Below are positions 34,675 through 43,978 of a DNA stretch of 59,077 bases, in pieces. The notes below the pieces were generated by a model. That model saw nothing but the letters and a program-made list of their open reading frames with translations. It did not search any database and was not told the DNA's origin. Positions within the stretch are counted from its first letter, which is position 1. Every line of letters begins with the position of its first letter. Source of the DNA: an uncultured Clostridiaceae bacterium (GTDB taxonomy: Bacteria > Bacillota > Clostridia > TANB77 > CAG-508); the NCBI GenBank assembly GCA_930990125.1, contig CAKNOI010000007.1:1-59077 (forward strand), read 5' to 3'. Position numbers and translations under genes: made by a program.

Positions 34675-36039
34675 TTATACTCCTGCTGCGGAGATTAAGA
34701 AGGTACCCATATATACTTGAATACATGGTACTAATACAACTAGTACGAAGAATATTAGTACAATACCAACAATAACATAAACAATTTGTGGTAATGTTTT
34801 CATAATTTTTTCCATTGTATTATCCATATCAATTTCCATATATTCTAGTAACTTTTGCATCATCTCAGATAAGTCCGTTTGCATACCTATTTTTAACATC
34901 TCGGTTGTCATGGCACTAGATAAACCAGCTTTTTCAAAAGGTTCTATCCAAGAGCCACCAACATAAATATTGTTAATTGCTGTTTCTACAATAGAAAGCA
35001 TAACATAATTTTGTACAACATTTTTACTTACTTCCAGCGAATCTTGAATTCTCATACCATTTTGTAAATTCAAGAGCATTGCTCGCATTAATCTAGTAAA
35101 ATCAATAGAGTAAATCAGTTTTCCAAATACCGGCATGACATATTTAAAATAATCAAAATTGTATTGCCCTTTAGGAGTATGAATATAAAATATAATGGCA
35201 GCTGCTATCACAGCAATGATGGCAACTGGAATATACCAGTGTGCAATTACTCCATCAACAAAATTAGAAAACCAAATGGTAATAGCCGGTAAAGTTTCTG
35301 TTGTTCCTACAGCATCAAATACACTTTGAATAGCTGGTATAGCAACAAGTGTACCTGCAATTAATAATACAATTAATAACACAAATTGTATGATATTGGG
35401 TAGTAAAATAGAACGTAATCTTCGTTTTAATTTTTCTGTGTCGTCTAAATATTTAACAGCTTGCATTAACGAATTGGTTAATGAACCAGATAATTCTCCT
35501 ACCTTTATCATATTTACATAGACATAGGAAAATACGTTAGGAAAAATATTAGAATAATATTCCATGGTGACATACATATTTTCACCAGCTTCTACACCAG
35601 CAATAATATCCTCTAATATTGTTCGCAATGTTAGGTTTTCGGTACTTTCTAAAATAGTGGATAATGCATGAATATTATTAAAATTTGCCTTTTTTAACAA
35701 GTAGAAATTTTGTGTAAAAATAGATAAATCACGAATGGTAAGCGGTTCTGTTTTGGATAATGCCATATTAATTTTGTCTATGGTAGAAACTTTTTTTCCT
35801 CTACTTTGTGCTAAGTTGGCTGTATTCACGTTTTTTAATATTTCTTCTACATTATTAATATTTCTTTTTCTTGCTCTTGTTTTGCCTCTTTTACGAATCA
35901 CATCATGTGATACTACACTAATAGGCATTAAGTCATTATGTTTCAGACGTTTAATAAGAGCTTGTTTACTAACATCTTCTACTCGGTTTCGAACAATGAC
36001 TCCATTTTTATCTACTGCTCTATACGTAAACTCTGGCAC
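34675..36039 (-). CDS. pilC: Type IV pilus inner-membrane platform protein PilC
   Basis: 454 aa of the GspF/PilC family, the membrane platform on which the PilB and PilT motors act. It begins with the family N terminus PEFTYRAVDKNGVIVRNRVE and has two GspF repeats: residues about 115-240 (FTQNFYLLKKANFNNIHALS, then a membrane span) and about 305-450 (FTRLMRAMLLNLQNGMRIQD, then a C-terminal span). Hydrophobic segments near 210-235, 265-290 and 425-450. A basic linker (KRGKTRARKRN) near residue 55 is longer than usual. Last gene of the pilus operon. Confidence 0.93.
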   Translation of the reverse strand: MPEFTYRAVDKNGVIVRNRVEDVSKQALIKRLKHNDLMPISVVSHDVIRKRGKTRARKRNINNVEEILKNVNTANLAQSRGKKVSTIDKINMALSKTEPLTIRDLSIFTQNFYLLKKANFNNIHALSTILESTENLTLRTILEDIIAGVEAGENMYVTMEYYSNIFPNVFSYVYVNMIKVGELSGSLTNSLMQAVKYLDDTEKLKRRLRSILLPNIIQFVLLIVLLIAGTLVAIPAIQSVFDAVGTTETLPAITIWFSNFVDGVIAHWYIPVAIIAVIAAAIIFYIHTPKGQYNFDYFKYVMPVFGKLIYSIDFTRLMRAMLLNLQNGMRIQDSLEVSKNVVQNYVMLSIVETAINNIYVGGSWIEPFEKAGLSSAMTTEMLKIGMQTDLSEMMQKLLEYMEIDMDNTMEKIMKTLPQIVYVIVGIVLIFFVLVVLVPCIQVYMGTFLISAAGV

Positions 36040-36062
36040 TTCTTTTCCCCCTTTTCTTCTTT

Positions 36063-37163
36063 CTAATTATTTTTATGTATTCTTAATTGCATTATGGTTC
36101 TATTTAAAGTTTCTATATTTTTTTCTTCTATTTGTGCTTTGGCTTGTTCTAGTGTAATTACATCATCTACAAATAGTTTAGCTATAGAATTTATAAGACC
36201 AATACTTCCTTTTTCTAAGTTACTTTGAATAGCATCTTCTATTTCAGAAACACTTATTTTTTCTTTTCTAATAATTCCAGAAACAATATTATCTACCACC
36301 ATTACTTCTGGTACCAACACTAATTTACCTCTTGTTCCTTTTAATAATCTTTGAGAAACTACTAGTTTTAATAGTGCAGAAATTAAATATTTGATACTGG
36401 TTTGGTCTTTAACATCATAAAAGTTAATCATTCTGTCTATGGTTTCCGCACAAGATTTGGTGTGTAATGTTCCAATTACCAAATGTCCAGATTCAGCTGT
36501 TTCTATTGCTGCATCCATGGTTTCTCTATCTCGAATTTCTCCTATTACTAGAATATCACAGTCCTCACGTAAAGAGTTTTTTACACCATCACTAAAGGTA
36601 AGACAATCTCTACCTGGACCTATTTCTTTTTGCACAATAATAGATTTTTTAGAAACATGTTTATATTCTACTGGATTCTCTAAAGTTAATATTTTTCTAT
36701 TTTGCGTTTCATTAATTTCATTAATAAGTGCATTTAATGTTGTCGTTTTACCAGAATTGGTTTTTCCAGTAACCAAAATAAGTCCTTGTGGTTGATATGT
36801 CATTCTACGAACAATATCCGGAACTCCTAAATCTTCGTATTTTGGTAATGTATTTTTTATTAATCTTAGTGTAAAAATTGGTACTTCATTGGAAAGTGAA
36901 ATATTTACTCTTAAACGAATATCCTTATATTCAAAAGACGAGTCCAATTTTTTTGTTTGTTTAAAAACTGTATCTCTATCCAAATTTCCTCTAACAAAAT
37001 AATCATAAACATCATATAAATCGTCCGGTGTTAATACTTCCATGTCTTCTATCGGTTTTAGCTCGCGGATAATTCTAAGCATTGGTTTTAAGTCACAAAT
37101 TAAATGTACATCAGATGCATCTTTTTCTATGGCAGTGTCTAAAATTTTATCAATATCTATCAT
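36063..37163 (-). CDS. pilT: Type IV pilus retraction ATPase PilT
   Basis: 366 aa, PilT length. It powers pilus retraction by hydrolysing ATP at the inner face of the membrane. The N-terminal PAS-like domain (ASDVHLICDLKPMLRI) is followed by the RecA-like core with Walker A GKTNSGKTTT (the usual PTGSGKS is varied), Asp box LREDCDILVIGEIRD and His box GTLHTKSCAETIDR. Its neighbours, PilB upstream and PilC downstream, support a twitching role rather than secretion. Start at 37163 with AGGAGG upstream. Confidence 0.93.
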   Translation of the reverse strand: MIDIDKILDTAIEKDASDVHLICDLKPMLRIIRELKPIEDMEVLTPDDLYDVYDYFVRGNLDRDTVFKQTKKLDSSFEYKDIRLRVNISLSNEVPIFTLRLIKNTLPKYEDLGVPDIVRRMTYQPQGLILVTGKTNSGKTTTLNALINEINETQNRKILTLENPVEYKHVSKKSIIVQKEIGPGRDCLTFSDGVKNSLREDCDILVIGEIRDRETMDAAIETAESGHLVIGTLHTKSCAETIDRMINFYDVKDQTSIKYLISALLKLVVSQRLLKGTRGKLVLVPEVMVVDNIVSGIIRKEKISVSEIEDAIQSNLEKGSIGLINSIAKLFVDDVITLEQAKAQIEEKNIETLNRTIMQLRIHKNN

Positions 37164-37217
37164 TAGTATTCCTCCTATCCCTTAAATCATAACTGTTAAA
37201 ATTTTGTTTCTTCTATT

Positions 37218-38846
37218 TTAATAAATCAACAGTTTTTTATTTAATTCTTCTAGTGTAGTAGTACCATTTATTACTTTTTTTATACCATCAATTACTAGTG
37301 GTTCATATCTTTCTTTCATTGCTTGTTCTCGAATTTCAATCGTTGAGCTATTGTTTACAATCATTTCGCGAAGGTTATCTGTTAATATTAAGACTTCAAA
37401 AACAGCAATTCTATCGTAATATCCCGTATTATTACATTTTGGGCATCCTACTGCTTCGTATGTTGTTTTACCTGCTAAATCTATTGGAAGATTATATTTC
37501 TTAATAATAGATTCTAACACTGCTTTTTCTTGTTCGGTATATTCTCTTTCTCTTTTACAATTTGGGCATAAACGTCTTACTAGTCTTTGGGATACGGAAG
37601 TTGCAAGTGTACTCGCAATATCATAATTAGAAACTCCCATTTTTCTTAGTCTTGTTAATACCTCAATACTATCAATTGTATGGATAGTAGAAAGTACATA
37701 ATGACCTGTTTGTCCTGCTTGCATTGCAATTTCTGCTGTTTCATTATCACGAATTTCTCCTACTAAAATAATATCCGGATCTTGTCTTAATACGGTACGA
37801 AGAGAATCCGAAAAAGTTGTTCTTGGATCTATCTCAATTTGATTTAGTCCTTCTATTCGGATTTCTACCGGATCTTCGATAGTTGTAATATTAATTTCCG
37901 GTCTATTTAAATAGTCTATAATACTATATAAGGTAGTTGTTTTTCCTTCTCCTGTAGGAGCTGCAACTAGAGTAATACTATTTCTTTTATTAAATGCTTT
38001 GTTTACTAATTGGTCATCCTCTGGAAAACCAAGTTCAAATAACCTTTTAATATCCGTATTCTTTTTTAATAAACGTAAAACAAATTTTTCTCCATAGACA
38101 TTTTTTTGAGAAGACACACGAATATTATAATCTGGATATACCAAAATTCTACCATCTTGTGCTTCTTGTTTTTCCTGATGCATGTTAGAAATAGCCTTTA
38201 ATCTACCAATAATTTGGGATTGTTTTTCATTTTCTATGGTAACAGCAGTATATAGTTCTCCATCTATTCGATAACGAACTCTTACTTCATGTTCCATTGG
38301 TTCTATATGAATATCACTTGCTCTTTTTTCCATCGCTGTTTTAATAATGCTGTCCACAAGCTCTGTAATATTACTATTGGTATTAATTTTTTCGTTAGCT
38401 ACTCCTTCTAAAGAAGTTAAGATTTTCTCAATATTACTTTCAAATGTAATATATTTTTCCATTACTAGTCCTTTATTTAACAATAAAAGACGAACGGTTT
38501 CAATTGCTCTTTTATTAGAAGTATCTGCAAAACAAACCTTTATTCTTCCAGCTACAATATCAAACGGAATTGCTTTATTGTTTTTTGCAATGTCAATAGA
38601 GATATAATCGGTTACATTAATTGTAATATCTTTCGCAGTTAAATAAATAGCTTTTTCATCTAGAATTTCTCCAATTGTTTGAATAAGTACTCTACTATCA
38701 CACAAGCCTAATATATTAATAATATCTCCTAATTTTTTATTTGGATATTGTTTTTGATAATCTAATGCTTTTTCTATATCAAGTTCTGTTATAAGGCCTC
38801 TTTTTACAAGCTCAATTCCTATTGGTTGTCTTTTTTTAGCATCCAT
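37218..38846 (-). CDS. pilB: Type IV pilus assembly ATPase PilB
   Basis: 542 aa, GspE/PilB family extension motor. In order: N-terminal MshEN-like domain (about residues 1-140), N2 domain with ASDIHIEPMEHEVRVRYRID, and the RecA core with Walker A APTGEGKTTT (296-305), Walker B/Asp box VLRQDPDIILVGEIRD and STIHT. The tetra-cysteine zinc site CPNCKRE ... CPKCNNTGYY lies near residue 440. AGGAGG lies 9 nt before the ATG. It sits 54 nt upstream of pilT on the same transcript. Confidence 0.94.
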   Translation of the reverse strand: MDAKKRQPIGIELVKRGLITELDIEKALDYQKQYPNKKLGDIINILGLCDSRVLIQTIGEILDEKAIYLTAKDITINVTDYISIDIAKNNKAIPFDIVAGRIKVCFADTSNKRAIETVRLLLLNKGLVMEKYITFESNIEKILTSLEGVANEKINTNSNITELVDSIIKTAMEKRASDIHIEPMEHEVRVRYRIDGELYTAVTIENEKQSQIIGRLKAISNMHQEKQEAQDGRILVYPDYNIRVSSQKNVYGEKFVLRLLKKNTDIKRLFELGFPEDDQLVNKAFNKRNSITLVAAPTGEGKTTTLYSIIDYLNRPEINITTIEDPVEIRIEGLNQIEIDPRTTFSDSLRTVLRQDPDIILVGEIRDNETAEIAMQAGQTGHYVLSTIHTIDSIEVLTRLRKMGVSNYDIASTLATSVSQRLVRRLCPNCKREREYTEQEKAVLESIIKKYNLPIDLAGKTTYEAVGCPKCNNTGYYDRIAVFEVLILTDNLREMIVNNSSTIEIREQAMKERYEPLVIDGIKKVINGTTTLEELNKKLLIY

Positions 38847-38933
38847 ATCGATTCCTCCTTTGTTCCTTTCTTACTATTTTATTATACTGTAATTAGATAG
38901 GTTTGAATAGCTATTTTGGTATATTACATAATA

Positions 38934-39359
38934 TTACCAATAACGGAGTACATAGTCGGTAGAAAGCGTAAGATTGGTGTTTCCCGGTATCGCAATTCTT
39001 ACCGTAACAATTTCCTTTTCTCCTTGTTTTTTACTCTCAAAATTTAATAATTCTATATTTCTTAAAATTTCTGCTCCATTACGATACAGTCGTTTTCCTA
39101 AGTATTGATAACTTGTTCCATCGGAAAATATAATTTTATCACCAGTACAACTTGTAACTGCTATATCTTCTTTTTTGATATCTCCTAAAAAGTACATATT
39201 AAAAGCAGTATAAATTTCTGAGTTTTTTCCTGTTCCACTTACTATTTTTATATTTTTGTAAAAATAGGTGCTAACAAGAGTGATAATACTAATAATAATT
39301 GTAATACCTAGGACATATACTACTAATGAAGTTAAGGTAATTCCTCTTTCTGAACGCAT
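38934..39359 (-). CDS. Minor pilin-like protein
   Basis: 141 aa with a type III signal: a short basic leader MRSERG followed by ITLTSLVVYVLGITIIISII. The prepilin peptidase should cut after Gly6 and leave the helix that packs in the pilus core. Position +5 is Ser rather than the classical Glu. The globular part has strands around IIFSDGTSYQYLGKRLYRNG, resembling ComGF/GspJ-type minor pilins, but identity with one of these is not clear. It starts 8 nt after the upstream minor pilin gene. Confidence 0.8.
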   Translation of the reverse strand: MRSERGITLTSLVVYVLGITIIISIITLVSTYFYKNIKIVSGTGKNSEIYTAFNMYFLGDIKKEDIAVTSCTGDKIIFSDGTSYQYLGKRLYRNGAEILRNIELLNFESKKQGEKEIVTVRIAIPGNTNLTLSTDYVLRYW

Positions 39360-39367
39360 ATTCCCTC

Positions 39368-39775
39368 CTATTCTTTTACCTTTAATTTGCTAATTTCTAT
39401 TGTTTCTGTTTTTCCTACCACATCATAGTTTACCGTTACCGTCACGGTTTTTATAATATCTTTTGCTCCTGCATGTGTGTCTTTGTAGTTCTCTATTGCA
39501 AATTGAATAGAAAAAGCAGAATCTATTTGTGAGTTATCACGGATACTTTCTAAGTTTTCTACCGTTACAGAGTCATAATCCGCTTTATCGGTATATTCTA
39601 AAAATTGTATAATATAACTAACAGCTGTTGCGGCATACTGATTTTCGGCCGAGATAACAAATGCTTGATACATTCCTACTATGATAATAGAAGCAAATAA
39701 TACAATAATAATAACGGAAATTATAATATCTGTACCAGCTACTCCTCTTTCTTGCCTGCATTTTTTTTGAATCAT
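39368..39775 (-). CDS. Minor pilin-like protein
   Basis: 135 aa. The start MIQKKCRQERG at 39775 is chosen because GGAGG lies 5 nt before this ATG and within the longer GTG-started frame. The type III signal is ERG|VAGTDIIISVIIIVLFASII, with Asp at +5 standing in for the usual Glu. The body is acidic, with strands TVTVTVNYDV and TIEISKLKVK. It is probably a tip or minor subunit assembled with the other pilins. Its start is separated by one base from the prepilin peptidase stop, indicating translational coupling. Confidence 0.8.
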   Translation of the reverse strand: MIQKKCRQERGVAGTDIIISVIIIVLFASIIIVGMYQAFVISAENQYAATAVSYIIQFLEYTDKADYDSVTVENLESIRDNSQIDSAFSIQFAIENYKDTHAGAKDIIKTVTVTVNYDVVGKTETIEISKLKVKE

Positions 39776-39776
39776 A

Positions 39777-40598
39777 TTATCCTCCACATATATATGTAAT
39801 ATAAAAATTAGTTACAATCCAAACAATGAGATTAATCGTACAAAAGTAAAATCCAAAACGAAAATCTTGCATTACTTGTTTGTCTGTTTTTACATACTTT
39901 GCCCTTTTTGATGTGATTTTATGAATAAAAATAGTAATAGGTATGCATAGTAAAAAGAAAAGGCAAGTAACAACAAAAACATATTCTCCTGTAAATAGTA
40001 TCGTATATATTACAAGAGTAAGTACTTGTAACCAATAATAATTTTTTCCCTTCTTCTTTAACAAAAAGGTATCTACTGCTAATAAAATACATAGCAAAGC
40101 AAGATATATAACATATCTATATATATTAGCTTTTTCTACTACATATAGATAAATCATATATATTGTAGCAGTAATAATTCCAAAGAGTAAAACGCTTTTT
40201 GGAATATATCTTTTTTCTTTATCAATACCAGCAATAATAAACAATGTGGATATATACATTGCTCCAAAAATGAAATAAACAAGTTTACTAATTTCTAATG
40301 TATAGAATTCAAAACGAATAGAAAGGGCTAATAGTAAAAAAATTACCCCAGAAAAAATTTCTAATAAAAAATAGCGTGGTCTTATTTTGGTTTTACAATA
40401 TCTACATTTTCCTCCTAAAAAAAGATAGCTAAAAATAGGAATTAAATCTGCAATTCCTAATTTGTGATGACAGTTAGGGCAAAAAGAATGTTCATGTGTA
40501 ATATCTTGTTTTAATGGAATTCTGTATACTGCTAATGTAAAGAAACTACCAAAAAAACTACCCATAATAAAAATTAGTAAATAGATAATTAGTTCCAT
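39777..40598 (-). CDS. pilD: Prepilin peptidase PilD, atypical
   Basis: 273 aa, family A24 aspartic peptidase that cuts prepilin leaders and methylates the new N terminus. The N-terminal methylase region has both Cys pairs (FCPNCHHKLG and GGKCRYCKTKIRPRY). About eight hydrophobic spans follow. The first catalytic Asp is in IAGIDKEKRYIPKS. The second motif, normally GxGDxKL, is not seen in standard form; the best match is LAVDTFLLKKKG, which keeps an Asp but loses both glycines. It is still the only candidate peptidase in the locus. Located between the pilin gene and the minor pilins. Confidence 0.85.
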   Translation of the reverse strand: MELIIYLLIFIMGSFFGSFFTLAVYRIPLKQDITHEHSFCPNCHHKLGIADLIPIFSYLFLGGKCRYCKTKIRPRYFLLEIFSGVIFLLLALSIRFEFYTLEISKLVYFIFGAMYISTLFIIAGIDKEKRYIPKSVLLFGIITATIYMIYLYVVEKANIYRYVIYLALLCILLAVDTFLLKKKGKNYYWLQVLTLVIYTILFTGEYVFVVTCLFFLLCIPITIFIHKITSKRAKYVKTDKQVMQDFRFGFYFCTINLIVWIVTNFYITYICGG

Positions 40599-40624
40599 TG
40601 TTTTTCCTCTTACTTAATTTAAAC

Positions 40625-40661
40625 TTGGCATATACATTATAAGCTATAATGCATATGCCAA
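40625..40661 (-). other. Long stem-loop between the pilin gene and pilD
   Basis: A 37-nt near-perfect inverted repeat: TTGGCATAT (40625-40633) with ATATGCCAA (40653-40661), and ATTATA (40636-40641) with TATAAT (40645-40650). No T run follows on the minus strand, so it looks like an mRNA-stabilising or processing hairpin rather than a full terminator. Confidence 0.65.
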
Positions 40662-40690
40662 TGTTCCTTCATTTATTTTTACAAAACTAT

Positions 40691-40903
40691 TTATGATTGT
40701 TCATCAATGAAATTACTTAAGTTTTGTAATTCTTCGTTTTCTCGTTTTTGAGCATTTCCCATGTTAGTTTTTGCATCTTGAGCTTTGTGGATAACACCAT
40801 TATCACTTACTACTAATGAGATTGTTACACCAGCTAGTATTAATAATACAATAATAGTAATAACTAAAGCTACTAATGTAATACCCTTTTCTTTCTTAAA
40901 CAT
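40691..40903 (-). CDS. Type IV pilin, probably major, very short
   Basis: 70 aa. Leader MFKKEKG, then the hydrophobic helix ITLVALVITIIVLLILAGVT; cleavage is expected after Gly7. The classical Glu at +5 is absent (ALA region), as in many short Clostridia pseudopilins of this KGITLVALVIT type. Only about 35 residues remain after the helix (SDNGVIHKAQDAKTNMGNAQ), so the subunit is hardly more than the filament core. A strong AGGAGG and the downstream hairpin suggest high expression, which supports a major-pilin role. Confidence 0.82.
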   Translation of the reverse strand: MFKKEKGITLVALVITIIVLLILAGVTISLVVSDNGVIHKAQDAKTNMGNAQKRENEELQNLSNFIDEQS

Positions 40904-40965
40904 AAAAATTCCTCCTTATAGTTTGTTTTGTGTATATCTATATAAATAATAAATATAACCTAAAT

Positions 40966-41370
40966 TTATTTTCCTCCGGTACTCGGATAATAATTTCCTG
41001 TTCCTCCACCTGTTTGTGTGTTGGAACCAGATTGTGAATTTCCTGATTGTGGATTATCTGTTCCGGATGTTTCTTCAGAAGTATTAGCAAACGGATTTAC
41101 TTTACCTGGGTTATAGCTTCCGCTATTTTGGTATACTTTTAAATCAGATGCATCTACTTCATAAACAATATTAACTTTTTGCATATTTTCTTCTGCTTCT
41201 GCTTGCTCTTTTAATTCGTTTACTTCTTTTGTTGGAGTATAAGCTACTTGTCCTGGCAATAATTTATTGGTTGGAATATAGTTATAAAATAATACTCCTA
41301 AGATTAATACAATTGCAAGAGCTAACAAAATAATAATGAAAATTTCTTTTAAAATTCTAGTAAGTTTCAT
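40966..41370 (-). CDS. Pilus accessory membrane protein, PilP-like position
   Basis: 134 aa. A membrane span (about residues 8-32, EIFIIILLALAIVLILGVLF) is followed by a coiled-coil-prone acidic stretch (KEVNELKEQAEAEENMQ) and a low-complexity Ser/Gly/Gln/Thr tail. The short VNPFAN motif after a Gly/Pro linker recalls the DPF-type motif of PilP/GspC proteins that follow PilO. Gene order PilMN-PilO-this supports that reading, but sequence similarity is too slight for a firm name. Confidence 0.6.
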   Translation of the reverse strand: MKLTRILKEIFIIILLALAIVLILGVLFYNYIPTNKLLPGQVAYTPTKEVNELKEQAEAEENMQKVNIVYEVDASDLKVYQNSGSYNPGKVNPFANTSEETSGTDNPQSGNSQSGSNTQTGGGTGNYYPSTGGK

Positions 41371-41390
41371 CTACTTAATCCTACCTTTCT

Positions 41391-42125
41391 TTATTCTTGT
41401 GTTGTATCGGTATTATCTTCAGAATTTGCTGTTCTTGTTGTAGCATTGTCATCTGTACTTGTACCTGCATCGGTATTGGTATCAGTATCAGTATTGGTAG
41501 TAGTAGTCTGCGTACTATTTTGAACCATAGATTTATCAATATTAATAGCAATATCAGATACTAAAAAACTTGCTTGCAAATTAGTATCAGAAGAACCTGG
41601 AATTAATTTAAAGTTTTCTATTTTAAATCCTAGTTCTGAATCATTTTCTAGTGCATACACGAAATCAGAAATACTAACATATTGTCCATTTACTACAAAA
41701 TTAATATTAAATAAATTAATATTGGAAGTGGATGTGCTACTATTGGTGATTCGCATATCTATTTTTACTCCATTTTTACGAGCATGATTTCCTATTTTTA
41801 CTTGTAATGTTTCTAATTCGTAAGAAATTTCTTGATAAGCTAGTGCTAACTCTGCTTCTGTACTAATACTTGCTTTATCTAAATAATCTTGTTTCGCTTT
41901 TTTTACATTTTCTTCTTGTTCTCTTAACGTTTTCATTGCATTCAAATAGTCAGAATTAGCAAGTTTATCTGCTTGTACAATAAGTTCGTCTGTATTATCA
42001 TTTCTTTGTTCAATCTGTTTTATACTTAATATATCAAAATCACCAAGTGAAATGCCATTAATTAGTGCATATCCACACAAGACTCCTAATAGTAAGATAA
42101 TAATCAAAATTAGTATTTTTTTCAT
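41391..42125 (-). CDS. pilO: Type IV pilus alignment protein PilO-like
   Basis: 244 aa. An N-terminal membrane span (residues 2-20) is followed by a coiled coil (about 35-110) and a ferredoxin-like beta/alpha domain (about 115-195: VKIDMRITNSSTSTSNINLF, YVSISDFVYALENDSELGFK), the PilO layout. A Thr/Asp/Asn-rich tail of about 45 residues is probably disordered. It overlaps the preceding pilMN gene by 4 nt (ATGA), so translation is coupled. In the family it pairs with PilN and links to PilM. Confidence 0.82.
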   Translation of the reverse strand: MKKILILIIILLLGVLCGYALINGISLGDFDILSIKQIEQRNDNTDELIVQADKLANSDYLNAMKTLREQEENVKKAKQDYLDKASISTEAELALAYQEISYELETLQVKIGNHARKNGVKIDMRITNSSTSTSNINLFNINFVVNGQYVSISDFVYALENDSELGFKIENFKLIPGSSDTNLQASFLVSDIAINIDKSMVQNSTQTTTTNTDTDTNTDAGTSTDDNATTRTANSEDNTDTTQE

Positions 42126-43747
42126 GGCAACTCACCTTCTATCACAGTTTTTACAACGTCTCCTTCTTTATACATTTGCTGAGACACTACATTATATAAG
42201 ATTTCATTTGTCTTAATTGCAGATTTAAAATATCCTAATTGCTCATACTGTGTAGATTGAGCATTAATACGAATTTTATTGTCTGAATAATTTTCTATTG
42301 CAGTAATTTGTACTGCTTCTGGTACTCTTACCATAATTTGACTAAGTAATGTAGGAATTGCATTTTTAGTTTGATTAATAGCATTTACCTTTTCTGCCAT
42401 TTCTTCTAGATTTCTAGACAATTTTTCATAACTAGCTTGGCTTTCTTTTAATCCATCAATATCTGCCTGTACTTTGCTTATTTCTCTTTGGGTATCAGAA
42501 ATATATTGTTGTATTTCTTCATCTTTTGCATCATACATGTGTTCCAAGGTGATAGAAAAACCGCCGTACGTAAGAATGATAATTAAAATTCCAATAGCAA
42601 ACGTAATAAGTCCTCTTTCTGTTCTGTCTAGTTGTTCTCCTAAATCGTTACGTATGTTAAATTTTCCAGATTTGCTTTTTTTGCCATTTTTGTTACTTTT
42701 TTCTGACGAACCTCCAAAGAAATCTGGGAGTTTATCGGATAATGTTTGTTTTTTAAAGTTCATTCCTTTAATGCCTTCTCCTAAGCCTTGTAAAGCTAGA
42801 GCAATAGCGGAATTTACTTCTATATAGTCCTTAATATTTACTTTTGCAACCAATTCATTAATAAAATACGGTTTTAATATTTCGCACTTTGTTGTTCTTA
42901 AATATTCTTGGAAATATAAATCAATATTGCTAATAACACATGCTGTACCAGTTAAATATATTTTATCAATTTTGTTTAAACTTTCATCTGTTATTTCTTT
43001 TACTTGTGTTGCAATATTGTACAATGTTGGCATGATTTGCTCTAAGTAAAGATTTTCTTCTTCTTGCAATTCTTTTCCTTCCATTGTATAAATCGTAGAA
43101 TTTTTGCAAATTTCATATGCTTTAGAAAAAGAATTTTCTCTTTCATTTATCTGTGCTAAAATATCAGATGAACCTTGGTCTAAGTTTACAACATCATATA
43201 ATTTTCCATCTATAATTTTGGTTATTGTAGTTTTATTTTCTATATTTACAATCAAAATATTTTCTTTTGGTTTAAAATCTACCAAGTTAGATATACTAAT
43301 AGATAACGGGGAAATGGTTGTTAAACGATTTCCTTCTAATTGTTGTAATCTTTTGTTAATTTCCATCTTGTTGGCAGAAACATGTATTACTTTTATTTTT
43401 TCCTTATCTTCAAAACTATTTACCAATACATAGCGAGATTCCAAAGAATTTTCGTTTATTCCTTGGTCCGTACAATAAGAGCTAAATTCTGTTTCTACCG
43501 CTTTTTGCATATCTTTTTTGTTAATTAAGCTAAACATATAAAAATAGTTATACATTTCTTGTGATAAGTTAACACTAATTGGAATTTTGAAGCTATAAGT
43601 TTCGCTAATGATTTGTTTGATTGCTTCATTAAGTTTGTCATAGAATTTGATGCCAAATGCTTCTACTTTTATTGCTTCTCGTTCTTTAGACACTTTAGCA
43701 TATTTAATTAAATTGTTTTCAATATATAACCCCAAACAACTCGGCAT
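42122..43747 (-). CDS. PilM-PilN fusion protein
   Basis: 541 aa. Residues 1-330 match the actin-like ATPase PilM: phosphate region SCLGLYIENNLIKYAKV, ILIVNIENKTTITKIIDGK and IYLTGTACVISNIDLYFQEY. A Lys/Ser-rich linker (331-378) leads to one membrane span (379-401, LITFAIGILIIILTYGGFSI), a coiled coil (405-465), and a ferredoxin-like domain with TLLSQIMVRVPEAVQITAIE, which is PilN. PilM and PilN are usually separate proteins joined by the PilN N-terminal peptide; here one chain does both. First gene of the operon, 130 nt behind its promoter. Confidence 0.88.
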   Translation of the reverse strand: MPSCLGLYIENNLIKYAKVSKEREAIKVEAFGIKFYDKLNEAIKQIISETYSFKIPISVNLSQEMYNYFYMFSLINKKDMQKAVETEFSSYCTDQGINENSLESRYVLVNSFEDKEKIKVIHVSANKMEINKRLQQLEGNRLTTISPLSISISNLVDFKPKENILIVNIENKTTITKIIDGKLYDVVNLDQGSSDILAQINERENSFSKAYEICKNSTIYTMEGKELQEEENLYLEQIMPTLYNIATQVKEITDESLNKIDKIYLTGTACVISNIDLYFQEYLRTTKCEILKPYFINELVAKVNIKDYIEVNSAIALALQGLGEGIKGMNFKKQTLSDKLPDFFGGSSEKSNKNGKKSKSGKFNIRNDLGEQLDRTERGLITFAIGILIIILTYGGFSITLEHMYDAKDEEIQQYISDTQREISKVQADIDGLKESQASYEKLSRNLEEMAEKVNAINQTKNAIPTLLSQIMVRVPEAVQITAIENYSDNKIRINAQSTQYEQLGYFKSAIKTNEILYNVVSQQMYKEGDVVKTVIEGELP

Positions 43748-43883
43748 TTTGTTCTCCTTTGTAAACTAATTTTCTATATATATGTTCTACAAAAAAATAC
43801 AAAATAATACTTGATTTTTTTGTCTTTTTTTCTATTTTTTGTTTTGCTTATTTTTTAAACATAATTAGATATTTTATGCTTTT

Positions 43884-43911
43884 ATTTTATCGTTTTTTTT
43901 AGAAAAGTCAA
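43884..43911 (-). promoter_or_regulatory. Promoter of the pilus operon
   Basis: TTGACT (43906-43911), 16-nt spacer, TAAAAT (43884-43889) on the minus strand, about 130 nt before pilMN. Very AT-rich leader. Confidence 0.7.
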
Positions 43912-43978
43912 TACGTTTAACCGAATCGTAATAAAAATGTAATATGTTTGTAACATTGTCTTTTTTCATGCTTTTTGC

